Shown: positions 46,534 through 56,225, counted from the stretch's first letter. The stretch: 64,000 nucleotides of DNA from Burkholderiales bacterium 70-64 (GCA_001898645.1 MKUQ01000042.1:31587-95586); one strand, 5' to 3'. Notes: generated from the sequence alone by a model not told the origin. Program-made: numbers and translations.

Positions 46534-48689
46534 GCCTCGGCCCCTTCCTCGGCGCCGGCCATCGACTTGAAGTCGGCCAACAGGTCATCAGGCAGCGCGC
46601 GCTCCTGCAGGCCCGGCAGGCCGGTGCTCTCCCACCAGTCGCCGGCCTCGACGTAGTGCTGCCGCATGTAGCCGGCCAGCTCCCGCAGATCCCGCGGCAT
46701 CACCTCGTCCGGGTCGGGCGCCGGCAGCGGCATGCGGACCTTCCACAGGTTGCCGCCCTCGGTCAGGGCGAAGCACTGGCCCTTGGGCAAGGCGACCACG
46801 TGCGCCGGTTCGATCAATGGCACGCTCGTGCTGCTGATGCGGTCCTGCGTGTTCGACGTGAAGGCGGTGTTGCCGGTCGGGTCCGAGCTGTCGGTCGCAC
46901 CGCTCATGATCGTCGTGGCGTAGACGTCCACCTTCGGAAGCTGGCGCGTCAGCAGCTCGGCGGTCACGGTCTCGCGCACGCGCAGCATGAACAGGTTGTT
47001 GAAGTTGCCGACCACCTGGCCGGCCTTCGCGCGGTTGCCAATGCGGGCTTCAATGTCGCTCAGGGTCTGCGTGTAGGCCGTCACCTGGACCCCGGCGCCG
47101 CCGCCCTTGTTCACCATCGGGATGAACTCGTCGCCCATGAGTTCGTTGAATTCGTCGGCATGGACGTTGATCGGCACCTTCACGCCCGTCGATGCGCCCG
47201 GCAGGCCGTCGTCGATGCCGAACTTGTAGATGTGCCCGGCCACGCCCACCAGGTCGGAGAACATCGAGTTGCCCACGGCCGCAGCGACCTCGGCGTCCGA
47301 CAGCGCATCGAGCCCGACGTAGACGATGGCCCGCTTCCTGGTGATCTGCATCCAATCGAAGATCGGCCGCGGGTCGGAGAGGTCCGAATAGTTCGGCGCC
47401 AGCAGTTGGGCGATCTTGCCGGTGGTCAGCTTCTCCAGCAGTGGCAGCAGCGAGGCGACGATCTTGTCGAAGTACGTCCTGTCGTAGCGCACCGCGCTGC
47501 GCAGCCCGTCGAGTACCGGGTCGTAGAGGCGCACCTGCGACAGGTACTGCTCCAGCGCCACGACGCGCTTTTCGCGGCCGATCATGTTGCGCGGGATGTT
47601 CTTCTCGTTCAGCTTGGCTTCGAGCTGGACGATCACCTCCCAGGCTTTCGGCTCATGCTTGGCGAAGTAATGCTGCGCGTACTCGATGAACAGCGCATCG
47701 ATGTTGATGACGTGGCGCTGGATCAGCAGGTAGTCGGGGCGCTGCCCCAGCTCGACGAGGGCGCGAGCAATGATGTTGACGAAGCGCCAGGCGAACTCGC
47801 GGAACGCGGCGCTGTTGCCCTCGCCGGAAAGCTGGCCCGCAATGCGCGTGGCGACTTCGCTGATGCGGCCGAAGCGGCCCACGGCGTTGTAGCGTGCCGA
47901 GATGTCCGGCCAGCCCAGGTGAAAGACGTAGAACTCGCCTTCGCGGCCCGCACGCTTGGCCTCGACGTACATGCGTTTGAGCAGGTCCGCGTCGCCCTTC
48001 GGGTCGAAGACGATCACGACCTCGTGCTGACCATTGACCTTGCGCCGGATGTCCTGGGTGATGAACAGCTCGGCCAGGCGGGTCTTGCCCACCCGCGTCG
48101 TGCCCAACACCAGCGAATGGCCGACGCGCTCGCCCAGCGGTAAGGTGACGTCGACCTCGTTCGGTTCGATGCCATGCAGGCGCGGCAGGCCACCGAGCGG
48201 CGGCAGCGGGCGCGCGGGGTTGAACGGACTATCCCAGGCCAGCGCGCCCGCGAGCTTGGACAGCGGGAACGGCGCGAACTCCAGCCGTTCCTCCATGCGC
48301 CGCGCCAGGCGGTAGATCGGTGTGGGTTCGACGTAGCGGCGGAACTCCGGCCGGTAGGTCTGCAGCAGCCGGTGCGTGTGGCGCTGGTCCCAGCGAAAGC
48401 CCCGGCCCACGTAGAGGCGCTGCTGGCTGACCGGCACGTCGCGGCTGGTCATCACGAAGCGCGGCAGGCGGCGGATGTTGCGCCGGTAGCGCAGGATCGC
48501 CCAGGCGTCGTGCAGGCGGATCGCGGCGAAGGTGAGGAAGGCCAGCGCGCTGCCCAACCCCAGCAAGGGGCTCAGCGCGAGCGACCATGGGGCCACCAGG
48601 CACAGAAGCGCGGCGGCGGCACAGACCGCCACGGTGTAAAGCTCCACCGCTGGCCGCAGCAGCACCTCGACGGCTTGGGGTTGGGCCAT
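46530..48689 (-). CDS. traD: Type IV coupling protein TraD (SXT/TOL subfamily)
   Basis: 719-residue hexameric ATPase that delivers the relaxase-DNA complex to the secretion channel. Two membrane helices near the N-terminus (about 16-37 and 40-58), then Walker A VLGTTRVGKTR near residue 195 and the FDPKGDADLL strand. Motifs NVHADEFNELMGDEF (Walker B region, near residue 510) and TQTLSDIEARIGN complete the ATPase. The size fits the subfamily. Confidence 0.94.
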   Translation of the reverse strand: MAQPQAVEVLLRPAVELYTVAVCAAAALLCLVAPWSLALSPLLGLGSALAFLTFAAIRLHDAWAILRYRRNIRRLPRFVMTSRDVPVSQQRLYVGRGFRWDQRHTHRLLQTYRPEFRRYVEPTPIYRLARRMEERLEFAPFPLSKLAGALAWDSPFNPARPLPPLGGLPRLHGIEPNEVDVTLPLGERVGHSLVLGTTRVGKTRLAELFITQDIRRKVNGQHEVVIVFDPKGDADLLKRMYVEAKRAGREGEFYVFHLGWPDISARYNAVGRFGRISEVATRIAGQLSGEGNSAAFREFAWRFVNIIARALVELGQRPDYLLIQRHVINIDALFIEYAQHYFAKHEPKAWEVIVQLEAKLNEKNIPRNMIGREKRVVALEQYLSQVRLYDPVLDGLRSAVRYDRTYFDKIVASLLPLLEKLTTGKIAQLLAPNYSDLSDPRPIFDWMQITRKRAIVYVGLDALSDAEVAAAVGNSMFSDLVGVAGHIYKFGIDDGLPGASTGVKVPINVHADEFNELMGDEFIPMVNKGGGAGVQVTAYTQTLSDIEARIGNRAKAGQVVGNFNNLFMLRVRETVTAELLTRQLPKVDVYATTIMSGATDSSDPTGNTAFTSNTQDRISSTSVPLIEPAHVVALPKGQCFALTEGGNLWKVRMPLPAPDPDEVMPRDLRELAGYMRQHYVEAGDWWESTGLPGLQERALPDDLLADFKSMAGAEEGAEA

Positions 48690-48707
48690 GGCGGCGGCTG
48701 CTTCACG

Positions 48708-49274
48708 TCACGGCTCGATGCCGGTCGCCGTGATCAGCACCGGGTAGTGGCGGATGCCCAGCCGCTGTGCCAGGTCGTCGCCCGACACCGGCGCGAGCGT
48801 CAAGCCCGGTGCGAGACGGCGCAGCGCGGCCAGGGCCTGCGGCGTGGCCACGTTGACCACCAGGCCCACCGCGCGCAGCTCCTGCAGGGCCGCGCGCCGC
48901 TGCCGCAGCCAGGCCCGCGAGCGGTCATCGTCGCCGACCAGGAACAGCGGCATGAGGCCGGGCGCGCGGATGACGCGGCGCGGCTCGTCGCCGGGCGACA
49001 AGTGCGTGGAGCGCACAGGCAGCATGACGGCCTCGGCCTCGCCCGGCATGCCCACGCGCGGCGTCGGCACCGGCGCTGCCGGCTGGGCCGGGCCGGCGTC
49101 CTGGGGGTTGAGGGGCTGGTAGTACGGCAACGCCGATACGCCGCCGCGGTCCTCGACGACGACCAGCGGCGGCGATACCGGCGGTGCTTTGCGGGATGGG
49201 GCGTTGACGGGCTGTGCCGTGGCGATCGTTGCCGACAGCATCCCCACGGTGGCGGCAAGCAGGATGTGCTTCAT
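48708..49274 (-). CDS. ICE protein, PFL_4695 family
   Basis: 188 residues with a signal peptide (cleavage near ATA-QP, residue 21). After a Pro/Ala-rich stretch the C-terminal part (FLVGDDDRSRAWLRQRRAALQELRAVGLVVNVAT and HYPVLITATGIEP) is a small thioredoxin-like domain typical of the family. It starts inside the end of the transglycosylase gene (four-base overlap). Periplasmic accessory of the secretion system. Confidence 0.82.
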   Translation of the reverse strand: MKHILLAATVGMLSATIATAQPVNAPSRKAPPVSPPLVVVEDRGGVSALPYYQPLNPQDAGPAQPAAPVPTPRVGMPGEAEAVMLPVRSTHLSPGDEPRRVIRAPGLMPLFLVGDDDRSRAWLRQRRAALQELRAVGLVVNVATPQALAALRRLAPGLTLAPVSGDDLAQRLGIRHYPVLITATGIEP

Positions 49275-49858
49275 GGCGTGCGGGTCCGAGTGGAGGGAAT
49301 GGAGGTGCCCGGCCCCAGCACGCGGGTGAGGTGCTGGTGGACACTGCGGCGGTAGCGGGCCGCCGGCTCTCCCCCGGCGGGCCGGTGGTAGCGGCCGATG
49401 GCGACCAGCCAGTCCTCGCCGGGCGTGTGCTGCTCCTTGAGGATTTCCGCGGCGATGGCGAGGTTGCGGTACGGGTCGAGCAGCTCGCAGGGCTGCGCGT
49501 AGCGGTGTGCGTGGTAGCCGAGGTTGACTTGTCCGAGGCCCGCATCGACGCGGCTGGCCGGCGTGCGGGCGAGCGCTCTGCGCAGGCCGGCGCAGGCCTC
49601 GACGCGCGTGGCGTACCGCTCGGGGCGTCCGGCGACGTTGAGCGTCCACGGCCAGGGGATCAAGCGCCCGCGCAGCCGTGCGCCGCTCTCCTGCAGGGCC
49701 ACCGCGTACAACACCGGAGACGGCACGTCCGCCTGCTGCGCGGCGAGCTGGTAGGCCGGTGGCGGCACTTCCTGCGCGGGTGAGGCCGAGGCCCAGGCTC
49801 CGAGGCAGATGACCAGCGTCGCGCGCGCGGCTGCTGGCGCGGCTACTGGCGTTGCCAT
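49271..49858 (-). CDS. Conjugation lytic transglycosylase (SLT domain)
   Basis: 195-residue exported muramidase that opens peptidoglycan for the secretion channel, the VirB1 role. Signal peptide to about residue 30 (ASA-SPAQ), then the SLT catalytic region with YAVALQESGARLRG (the Glu is the catalytic acid), DAGLGQVNLGYHAHR and NLAIAAEILKEQ. It overlaps the upstream gene by 16 bases. Confidence 0.88.
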   Translation of the reverse strand: MATPVAAPAAARATLVICLGAWASASPAQEVPPPAYQLAAQQADVPSPVLYAVALQESGARLRGRLIPWPWTLNVAGRPERYATRVEACAGLRRALARTPASRVDAGLGQVNLGYHAHRYAQPCELLDPYRNLAIAAEILKEQHTPGEDWLVAIGRYHRPAGGEPAARYRRSVHQHLTRVLGPGTSIPSTRTRTP

Positions 49859-50583
49859 TGGCCGTTGACCTCGCGCACCACGGCGGGCAGCTCGCCGGAC
49901 ATGCCGAGCGACAGCCAGCGCCCGGCGTCGTGGTTGAGCGTGATCGTGCGTGCGCGCACCTTGGCCGGATCGACGCCGACCTGTGTCGCCCATTGGCGGA
50001 TGCGCGCGTCGTCCTGGCGGCTGCCGACCATGTAGAGGTCGAACGCCGTGCCGGCCGCCTGCAACTGGCGCACGCGCTGATCGCAGGCTGCGCAGTCGGC
50101 CTTGACGAACACAGCCAGCCGCCCCGATCCACGGTTGCCGGCGCCGGGCGCCTGTGCGCCTGGCATGTTCACCCGCTGCTGACCTGGATAGAGACGCTTC
50201 CAGGCCGCGTCGTAGGCGCGCTGGTAGGCCAGCGTCTTGCCCACGCGCCGCGATTCCGCCTGCACTTGCAGCTCGGCGTAACGGTTGCGTTCCTCGTCGC
50301 TGCGCGCCTCGATGCCGAGCGCGGTCAGCGGGTCCAGGTTCGGAGAGTAGATGCCGAGCGGTCCCTGCATCACCTGCCGGTAGCGCGCCCACTCTTCGGG
50401 CCGCAGCCCCCAATCCCGTGCCAGACGCGCGTCGAGCGCGGCGTCGGTGCTGTTCTGCACCTGGCTCGGCGTGGCACGGGAAGTCGCCACCGGCGCCCCC
50501 GAGACCGCTTGCGCGCCGGCATCGGTGGCGACTGCAGCGAGGATCAGGACGAGGCCGATCGCGGACGCGATGCCGGGCTGCAT
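49843..50583 (-). CDS. ICE protein, PFL_4693 family (thioredoxin-like)
   Basis: 246-residue exported protein (signal peptide to about residue 24). The N-terminal half is helical (ARDWGLRPEEWARYRQVMQGPLGIYSPNLDPLTALGIEA), the C-terminal half resembles a thioredoxin fold with CAAC in FVKADCAACDQRV. The family is specific to this ICE type. Nine bases separate it from the preceding gene. Confidence 0.83.
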   Translation of the reverse strand: MQPGIASAIGLVLILAAVATDAGAQAVSGAPVATSRATPSQVQNSTDAALDARLARDWGLRPEEWARYRQVMQGPLGIYSPNLDPLTALGIEARSDEERNRYAELQVQAESRRVGKTLAYQRAYDAAWKRLYPGQQRVNMPGAQAPGAGNRGSGRLAVFVKADCAACDQRVRQLQAAGTAFDLYMVGSRQDDARIRQWATQVGVDPAKVRARTITLNHDAGRWLSLGMSGELPAVVREVNGQWQRQ

Positions 50584-50592
50584 GGCGCGCTC

Positions 50593-51228
50593 CTACGGCA
50601 GCGCGATGCGCTGCATCTGGCCGTCCACGCGGAATACGGCGGCGCGCGCCTCGATCGCCAGCAGGTGCCAGGCGCCGACGGCATCGCCTTCGCGCAGCAG
50701 CCACACGTCGAGCACCGACGACGCCTTGGGCACCGCCACCGACAGGAAGCGCTCGCCGCCGCGCAGCTCCACGCCCACGATGTTGAATGGCGGCTCGGGC
50801 ACCTTGGGCTTGACTGGCTCGGCGGTGCGGCGCGGCGTCGCGGCCGGCGCTGCGGCTTTCTTCAGGCGGGCCTCGATGTCACCGACGCGCGAGCGCAGCG
50901 CATCGAGATCGGCCGATGGAGGCTGCGCCTGTTCGAGCTGCGTCAGCCGCGTCTCCACGGCCTGACGCACCGCATCGAGGTCGGCCTGGGCGACGGGCTT
51001 GGGCTGGCGGTTGAGGGTTTCGGCGTGCTGTTCCAGGTCGCCTACCCGTGTGCCCAGGGCCTGCACATGGGCATCCTGCGCGGTGGCGCGGCTCTGCTCG
51101 ATGAGGCGCGACAGCCCGACGCTGTTGACGACGGCCAGCACGCTGACGAGCGCAAGCCACACGCCGGCCGCGATCTTCGGCCAGCGCGGACGGCGCTCCT
51201 CGGGGGACAGCATCTGCGGCGTGGTCAT
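50593..51228 (-). CDS. Conjugation-region membrane protein with coiled coil
   Basis: 211 residues: short cytoplasmic start, one membrane helix (about 20-40, AAGVWLALVSVLAVVNSVGLS), a Gln/Leu-rich coiled coil (residues 45-125) and a C-terminal beta-rich part (FNIVGVELRGGERFLSVAVPK ... VFRVDGQMQRIALP). It stands second in the block, after the PilL-like gene, with a four-base overlap. I do not recall a family name. Confidence 0.72.
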   Translation of the reverse strand: MTTPQMLSPEERRPRWPKIAAGVWLALVSVLAVVNSVGLSRLIEQSRATAQDAHVQALGTRVGDLEQHAETLNRQPKPVAQADLDAVRQAVETRLTQLEQAQPPSADLDALRSRVGDIEARLKKAAAPAATPRRTAEPVKPKVPEPPFNIVGVELRGGERFLSVAVPKASSVLDVWLLREGDAVGAWHLLAIEARAAVFRVDGQMQRIALP

Positions 51229-51818
51229 GGCTGGACCTCCTGGGCCCGGGGAAGTTGAGCCGGCTCGGGCGAGCGCGCAGCGGGAACGGGCACCGCCGTG
51301 GAACTCGCACGACGTTGGAAGCACACCAGGCGCATGCCGTCGTCGATCGACAGCTCCCACGCCGGTCCCGCCAGGGCCAACAGCGCATCGCGCAGCGGCA
51401 GCGGCCCGAGGCGCAGATGCGCCGCAGGCAGCGCGAGCGCATACAGCGGCGCGGCATCGGCCGCATCGCACAGCCGGTAGCCGGTGCGCAGCAGCACGTG
51501 CCGCAGGGCGTCGCCGACGCTGGCATCGAAGCTGGGCGGAATCGTCACCTCGATCACCTGACGCATCAGGTCACGCTGCGCCGGCTCCGGCACGAGTTCC
51601 ACGAGCGTGTAGCGGCTGTAGCGGACCACCGGCACCGCGCTGCCGGAAACGTCGGTGCTGGTGGCCGGCTCGGCCATGGCGGCGGATGCGCCGGGCGTGG
51701 GCGTTGCCGGGACGGAGGCCGGTGGTTGCGCCGTGGTGGCGCAGCCTGCAGCCAGCGCGGCAGCGGCCACCAAGGCCGGCGCGGCCAGGTGGCGAAGGAA
51801 ACGGGCGGACAGTCGCAT
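51225..51818 (-). CDS. PilL-like lipoprotein, first gene of the conjugation block
   Basis: 197-residue lipoprotein (LAAGC-AT lipobox, Cys near residue 22) with the PilL_N/TIGR03748 signature: VVRYSRYTLVELVPEPAQRDLMRQVIEVTIPPSFDASVGDALRHVLLRTGYRLC. The ATG at 51818 is preceded by GGAGAG; an in-frame ATG at 51839 is possible. PilL-type proteins relate to type IVB pilus secretin entry. A promoter for the whole block must lie in the 126 bases to the intron 3' end, or inside the intron. Confidence 0.82.
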   Translation of the reverse strand: MRLSARFLRHLAAPALVAAAALAAGCATTAQPPASVPATPTPGASAAMAEPATSTDVSGSAVPVVRYSRYTLVELVPEPAQRDLMRQVIEVTIPPSFDASVGDALRHVLLRTGYRLCDAADAAPLYALALPAAHLRLGPLPLRDALLALAGPAWELSIDDGMRLVCFQRRASSTAVPVPAARSPEPAQLPRAQEVQP

Positions 51819-51943
51819 TGGGTCGGCTCTCCGAAACATGGAGCCGCCACCTTCGCCGCCGCGACGCGCGACGGCAGCAAACAAAGGGAACTGGATGCCG
51901 ACCGATTACTGCCGATGCGCAGGCGCCGCAAAGAGACGCCACA

Positions 51944-53803
51944 ATCGGGATAGGGGGAGCCGCTACTGGAGCGGCTGCCCCTCCCACACCACCCGGCATG
52001 CGGGTCCGCACCGGGCGGTTCGAGAAGTTGAGGTCAGGAGAATCGCGGGACTCCCAGACGGTCGAAGTAGGCGATGGGCATCACACGGTTCAGGCCCATG
52101 GCGCTGTTGCGCCACCAGCGTCTTGCGTTGCCGGCGATGCGCGCAGCCAGGTCCGGCGCCGCCCCCAGCGTGCGCAGCTCGCGGAACATCGTGGTCCCGC
52201 GCCGCCACTGCTTGAGCTGGATCGCCCGCAGCCGGTGTCGCAGCCATTCGTCCATCTCGCGCATGACCCTGGGGGTTTGCGCCAGCCGGAAGTACGCCTT
52301 CCAGCCCGGCACGTAGTCCCGCAGGTCAGCGGCAATCTGTTGGAGGCTGCGCCCTCGCGTGCGTCGCGTGAGCTGCCGGATGCGTTGCCGCACCTTGTGC
52401 ATGGCCTGTTTGGCCACTGCTCGCTTGACCTCCCCTGCCGGGGCGGCCCGCAAGCAATACCCCAGGAACTTGCGTCCCCAGACCGATGCCACCGCTGTCT
52501 TCGATTCGTTGACCCTCAGCGCCAGCCTCGCGTAGCAGCCTCGCAGCGCCTGCAGCACCCGCTCTCCCGCCTTGCGGCTCCTGACATAGACGTTGCAGTC
52601 GTCGGCGTAGCGCACGAACCTGTGGCCCCTGCGCTCCAGCTCCCGGTCCACTTCGTCCAGCAGCACGTTGGCCAGCAATGGGCTCAAGGGACCGCCTTGC
52701 GGCGTGCCCTCGAACCTGTCGCTGTGCACCCCGTGCGCCAGGATGCCCGCTTGGAGGTATCGGCGAATCAGCCGCAGCACCCCCTTGTCCGCTATCCGCT
52801 TGGCCAATCGGTCCATCAGGATGTCGTGGTTGACGCGGTCGAAGAACTTCTCCAGGTCCACATCCACGACCACCCGATATCCCGCCTGCACGTACTGCTG
52901 CGCCTCCAGTACCGCCCCATGCGCGCTGCGCCCCGGCCGGAAGCCGTGGCTGTGCGCGCTGAACGTCGGATCGATGAGCGGTTGCAGCACTTGCAGCAGC
53001 GCCTGCTGGATCACCCTGTCCACCACGGTCGGTATTCCCAGCTCGCGCACTCCGCCACCCGGCTTGGGTATGCCCACCCGGCGCACCGGCTCTGGCCGGT
53101 AGCTGCCATCGAGCAGCCTTGCGCGAACGTCGGGCCACGCTTGCTTGAGATATTCGCCCGTGCCTTGTACCGAGCGTCCATCGACGCCGGCACTTCCCTT
53201 GTTGGCCTTGACGCGTTTCCACGCCGCCGCCATGTTCTCTCTGGTCAATGCCTGCCCGAGCAGCTCGTCGACCCCGCAGCCCGTTTGTGCATGCCGCGCC
53301 GGCGTTGCTTCATCGCTCACGGCTTCAGACGCGGCTTCACCGCGCCCCGCCCCCGTGCGCCCCGGTTGCCCGGGCTTCTGATGCCTTGCTTGGCCAAGCG
53401 ACATGTCTCGTGACTGTCCTTCTCGTTCGGTCCTTCGCCGTGCCCTTCAGCCTCTGTGGCTGGCTGCGGCTACTACGACCTCGGCTGACTTCTCGCTGCG
53501 GTTCATCACCGTCGCCCTTTCAGGCGTGAGGCGAGATCTCCCCAGGTAAGAACGCACTCCTTCACCGCACAGTCGCCGCATTTACGTCGCCTGGCCCTTG
53601 GCCACGAGAGCTTCGCAGTCTCTTGCCTGCTCGCCCTGGCCGGCTCCGCCTCAGATGCGGTTCGTGTACCTCGACTCACGGTTTACGCTCCACGCTTCCT
53701 TCCCACGCTCGGTCACCCTCACGCAGTTGCGCTTCGCTTGCCTCGCTGTGGCCAGCTCGGCCGGGGACTTTCACCCCGAAGAGTGCGCCCATGCTGGGCG
53801 CAC
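51944..53803 (-). mobile_element. Group II intron, bacterial class C (IIC)
   Basis: Complete intron of about 1860 bases. The 5' end at 53803 reads GTGCGCCC followed by AGCATGGGCGCAC and GGGGTGAAAGTCCCC, the normal class C beginning. The 3' end shows domain V (GAACCGCCCGGTGCGGACCC, then GCATGCCGGGTGG) and domain VI (AGCCGCTCCAGTAGCGGCT), closing with CTATCCCGAT at 51944. It encodes its own maturase. It is inserted directly after the T-tract of an intrinsic terminator, the known target preference of class C introns. Confidence 0.92.
52034..53404 (-). CDS. ltrA: Group II intron reverse transcriptase/maturase
   Basis: 456-residue intron-encoded protein for splicing and retrohoming. The RT domain shows KPGGGVRELGIPTVVDRVIQQAL, HGFRPGRSAHGAV, DVDLEKFFDRVNHD, GTPQGGPLSPLLANV and the catalytic FVRYADD. 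The maturase X domain follows (RDYVPGWKAYFRLAQTPRVMREMDEWLRHRLR in outline). There is no C-terminal HNH endonuclease, which is typical of class C. The frame is intact, so the intron may be active. Confidence 0.95.
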   Translation of the reverse strand: MSLGQARHQKPGQPGRTGAGRGEAASEAVSDEATPARHAQTGCGVDELLGQALTRENMAAAWKRVKANKGSAGVDGRSVQGTGEYLKQAWPDVRARLLDGSYRPEPVRRVGIPKPGGGVRELGIPTVVDRVIQQALLQVLQPLIDPTFSAHSHGFRPGRSAHGAVLEAQQYVQAGYRVVVDVDLEKFFDRVNHDILMDRLAKRIADKGVLRLIRRYLQAGILAHGVHSDRFEGTPQGGPLSPLLANVLLDEVDRELERRGHRFVRYADDCNVYVRSRKAGERVLQALRGCYARLALRVNESKTAVASVWGRKFLGYCLRAAPAGEVKRAVAKQAMHKVRQRIRQLTRRTRGRSLQQIAADLRDYVPGWKAYFRLAQTPRVMREMDEWLRHRLRAIQLKQWRRGTTMFRELRTLGAAPDLAARIAGNARRWWRNSAMGLNRVMPIAYFDRLGVPRFS

Positions 53804-53810
53804 AAGAAAA

Positions 53811-53829
53811 GCGGCCCCCGAGGGGCCGC
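53811..53829 (-). terminator. Intrinsic terminator of the helicase gene, target of the intron
   Basis: Minus-strand stem GCGGCCCC-TCG-GGGGCCGC followed by TTTTCTT, 17 bases after the helicase stop. The intron begins immediately after the T-tract (53803). Confidence 0.9.
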
Positions 53830-53845
53830 GAAATCCAACGAACGC

Positions 53846-56125
53846 TCAGTGCACCAACTGGCGCGCCAGCGCCACTTCCACGGAATCACCATCCTGGTTC
53901 AGGACATCGAGCCCGGATTCGGGCACGTCGCCCGACGTGGACTGCGACACCATGATCTTCTTGGCCATCAGGCCCAAACAGGTCATCTGCGACGAAGCCG
54001 CGTAGCCCAGGTAGATCACCTTGACCGGCTGCTTCTGCCCGATGCGCCACGACCGGCGCGCCGCCTGCTGCAAGGAATACACGTTGTAGCCGCTTTGCAG
54101 GAACACGATCGTCGGGAACTCCAACAGATCGAGGCCCGTCTTGACCAGCTCCGGGTTCGTGACGAGCACGTCGATGCCGCGGTCCAACTGCTCGGCGATC
54201 CAGTCCTCGCGTCGGGAGGCATCCACGCTTGCGCGCAGTACCGCCACCTTGAAGCCTTCCCGCTCCAGCAGCACCTTCAGGCGCGACGTGGTGTCGCGCG
54301 TGCCAGTGTAGACCGTATAGACCAGGGTCTTGCGACCCGCTGCCTTCTCCTGCCGGCAGATCTCGATCAGCTCGCGCTCCTTGGGCATCAGCTCCAGTTC
54401 GTTGAACTGAGCCGGGACGAACGCCAAGGTCGCGCGCGTGCGCGGATGCACCACCGTCTCCGACCGGAAGCAGCAATCCGGCCAGGCCAGCAGCACGTTG
54501 AGGACCACGCCGAGCAGCGTCGTATCGCGTTTCGCCAGAGCCTGCTTCAGCTCCGCGGTCAAGCGACCCGCCAGATCGCGGTAGGCCGCGGCTTGCGCCG
54601 TGCCCATCGCCACCTCGCGGAACTCTTCGTCATACGGCGGCAGCACGTTGCCGCCGATGTCCTTGAGCTTGAGGAAGACCGTGAACGGCAGGACGCAACG
54701 CAGCACGCCCTTCGGCCCGAAGCCCGGCGCCTTGACGGTACGCACCGAGACCTTGGTGCCCTTGGCCGTCTTGTGCGCCGTGCCGGTGCTCTCGGAGTAG
54801 ATGTCCTTGAGGACACCGTGATCGCGCATGAACGCCATCGCGGCCGAGGTCATGCTGCCGCTCTTGGTCGGGCGGTAGCCGTCTTCGATCATCCGCCCAG
54901 GCAGGGCTCGGAACAGCAGATGGAACAGGTCGTCGCCGTAGCCGCCCATCAGCGTGCCGGTGAGCAGCAAGGTCTTGCGCGACTTCGCTGCCAGCACGCC
55001 CATGGCCTGGCCCTGCGCGGAGCCACCGTTCTTGTACTCATGTGCCTCGTCGGCGATGAGCAGGTCGAACGTGCCTTGCGGCAGGTAGCGTTTGATGAAC
55101 TCGGACGGCTGGTAGCCGCCTTCGCCAAAGCCGAACTCCATGTTCGCCATCGCGCGTTCCATGCGCGTGGCCTGGCGGTCGGAAAAGACCAGCTCGCCGT
55201 TGCCGTCCATGAGGTTGATGAACTCATGCACGTTGTCTCCCAGCATCGAAGCAAGGAAGCCATCGCCGAAGCGCTTCATGAGCTTCTGCGCGGTGACTTC
55301 CCCGATGGTCGGGATGCGCTTCAAGGCTTTGAGCACGGCCGTGGACTGGTCGCTGGCGGACAGGCCCCTCGGGCGGATCAGCGTCCACAGGGGCGCGGCG
55401 CAATGGCTGCATTTCCTGCGGTATTCCTCGGCTTCCAGCTCCACCGGGTTGACCGGCTCGCCGTCGAGGTCGGTGATGACGTTGCCGCAGTCCGGGCACG
55501 CGCCCACGTTGCCGTGGAGTGTGCGATGCAGGTTGAAGACGGGTTTCCAGTGGAATCCCATCCGCATCCGCACGCGCCCGAGCACGTAGAACTCCTGGCC
55601 GCGTGCTACGTCGCCGAGCTGCTCGCGCAGCTTGATGAGCTTGACCAGCGTGTCCGGGCCGTTCAGCACCCAGACCTTGGCGCCGGCCACCGTCTCCTGG
55701 ATTTCGCGCCGCCACTTGTAGACCAGGTGCGGCGGCGAAAGAACCAGCGTGCGGCGGTAGCCTTCAGCGTGGAGGATGGCGGCGGTCGCAATACCGACCG
55801 TCGTCTTGCCGCAGCCCATCTCGCCATTGACGATCGCGGCGCGCTCGCTGCGGTCGGCCAGCAGTTCGGTGACGGCATGGACCACTTCGGCTTGCGCCGG
55901 GAACAGCTTGCGCTTGAGGCTGGCCAGCACGAGTTGGCGGTGCGGCCGGGCCTGACCGGCATACACGGGCGGGTTCGCGCGATTGAGGGAATCGAGCAGC
56001 TCGTCGCCGAACTCGGACACGAAGTCCTGCAGGCTGAGCGTCAGGGGAGAAGCAGCCGCTTCGAGCAGATCGCCCTGAACGGGCTTGCCTTCGGCGGTCG
56101 GAACGGTTTCGAGATCGAGGGACAT
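53846..56125 (-). CDS. SNF2/DEAD-like superfamily 2 helicase
   Basis: 759-residue ATP-dependent helicase or translocase. Motif I is NGEMGCGKTTVG (near residue 102), motif II LLIADEAHEYK (DEAH), motif III LLLTGTLMGG and the C-terminal half has TNPELVKTGLDLLEFPTIVFLQSGYNVYSLQQAARRSWRIGQ, the motif V/VI region of Swi2/Snf2 proteins. A zinc-binding insertion is visible (CPDCG ... CSHC, about residues 210-250). It is a constant accessory gene of this ICE family, perhaps for DNA processing or replication. Confidence 0.9.
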   Translation of the reverse strand: MSLDLETVPTAEGKPVQGDLLEAAASPLTLSLQDFVSEFGDELLDSLNRANPPVYAGQARPHRQLVLASLKRKLFPAQAEVVHAVTELLADRSERAAIVNGEMGCGKTTVGIATAAILHAEGYRRTLVLSPPHLVYKWRREIQETVAGAKVWVLNGPDTLVKLIKLREQLGDVARGQEFYVLGRVRMRMGFHWKPVFNLHRTLHGNVGACPDCGNVITDLDGEPVNPVELEAEEYRRKCSHCAAPLWTLIRPRGLSASDQSTAVLKALKRIPTIGEVTAQKLMKRFGDGFLASMLGDNVHEFINLMDGNGELVFSDRQATRMERAMANMEFGFGEGGYQPSEFIKRYLPQGTFDLLIADEAHEYKNGGSAQGQAMGVLAAKSRKTLLLTGTLMGGYGDDLFHLLFRALPGRMIEDGYRPTKSGSMTSAAMAFMRDHGVLKDIYSESTGTAHKTAKGTKVSVRTVKAPGFGPKGVLRCVLPFTVFLKLKDIGGNVLPPYDEEFREVAMGTAQAAAYRDLAGRLTAELKQALAKRDTTLLGVVLNVLLAWPDCCFRSETVVHPRTRATLAFVPAQFNELELMPKERELIEICRQEKAAGRKTLVYTVYTGTRDTTSRLKVLLEREGFKVAVLRASVDASRREDWIAEQLDRGIDVLVTNPELVKTGLDLLEFPTIVFLQSGYNVYSLQQAARRSWRIGQKQPVKVIYLGYAASSQMTCLGLMAKKIMVSQSTSGDVPESGLDVLNQDGDSVEVALARQLVH

Positions 56126-56144
56126 GGTGATGCTCCAGATGAAT

Positions 56145-56180
56145 GGGGCATGCACCCCCCGCGGGGCGATGAAATGCCCC
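56145..56180 (-). promoter_or_regulatory. Two-tier hairpin leader of the helicase gene
   Basis: Minus-strand RNA: outer stem GGGGCAT/ATGCCCC, inner stem CCCC-GCG-GGGG. It ends 19 bases before the helicase ATG. Confidence 0.55.
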
Positions 56181-56225
56181 AGGGTGGGATGATAAGAAGC
56201 GGCGTGCGGCCGCGATCGATGAGGA

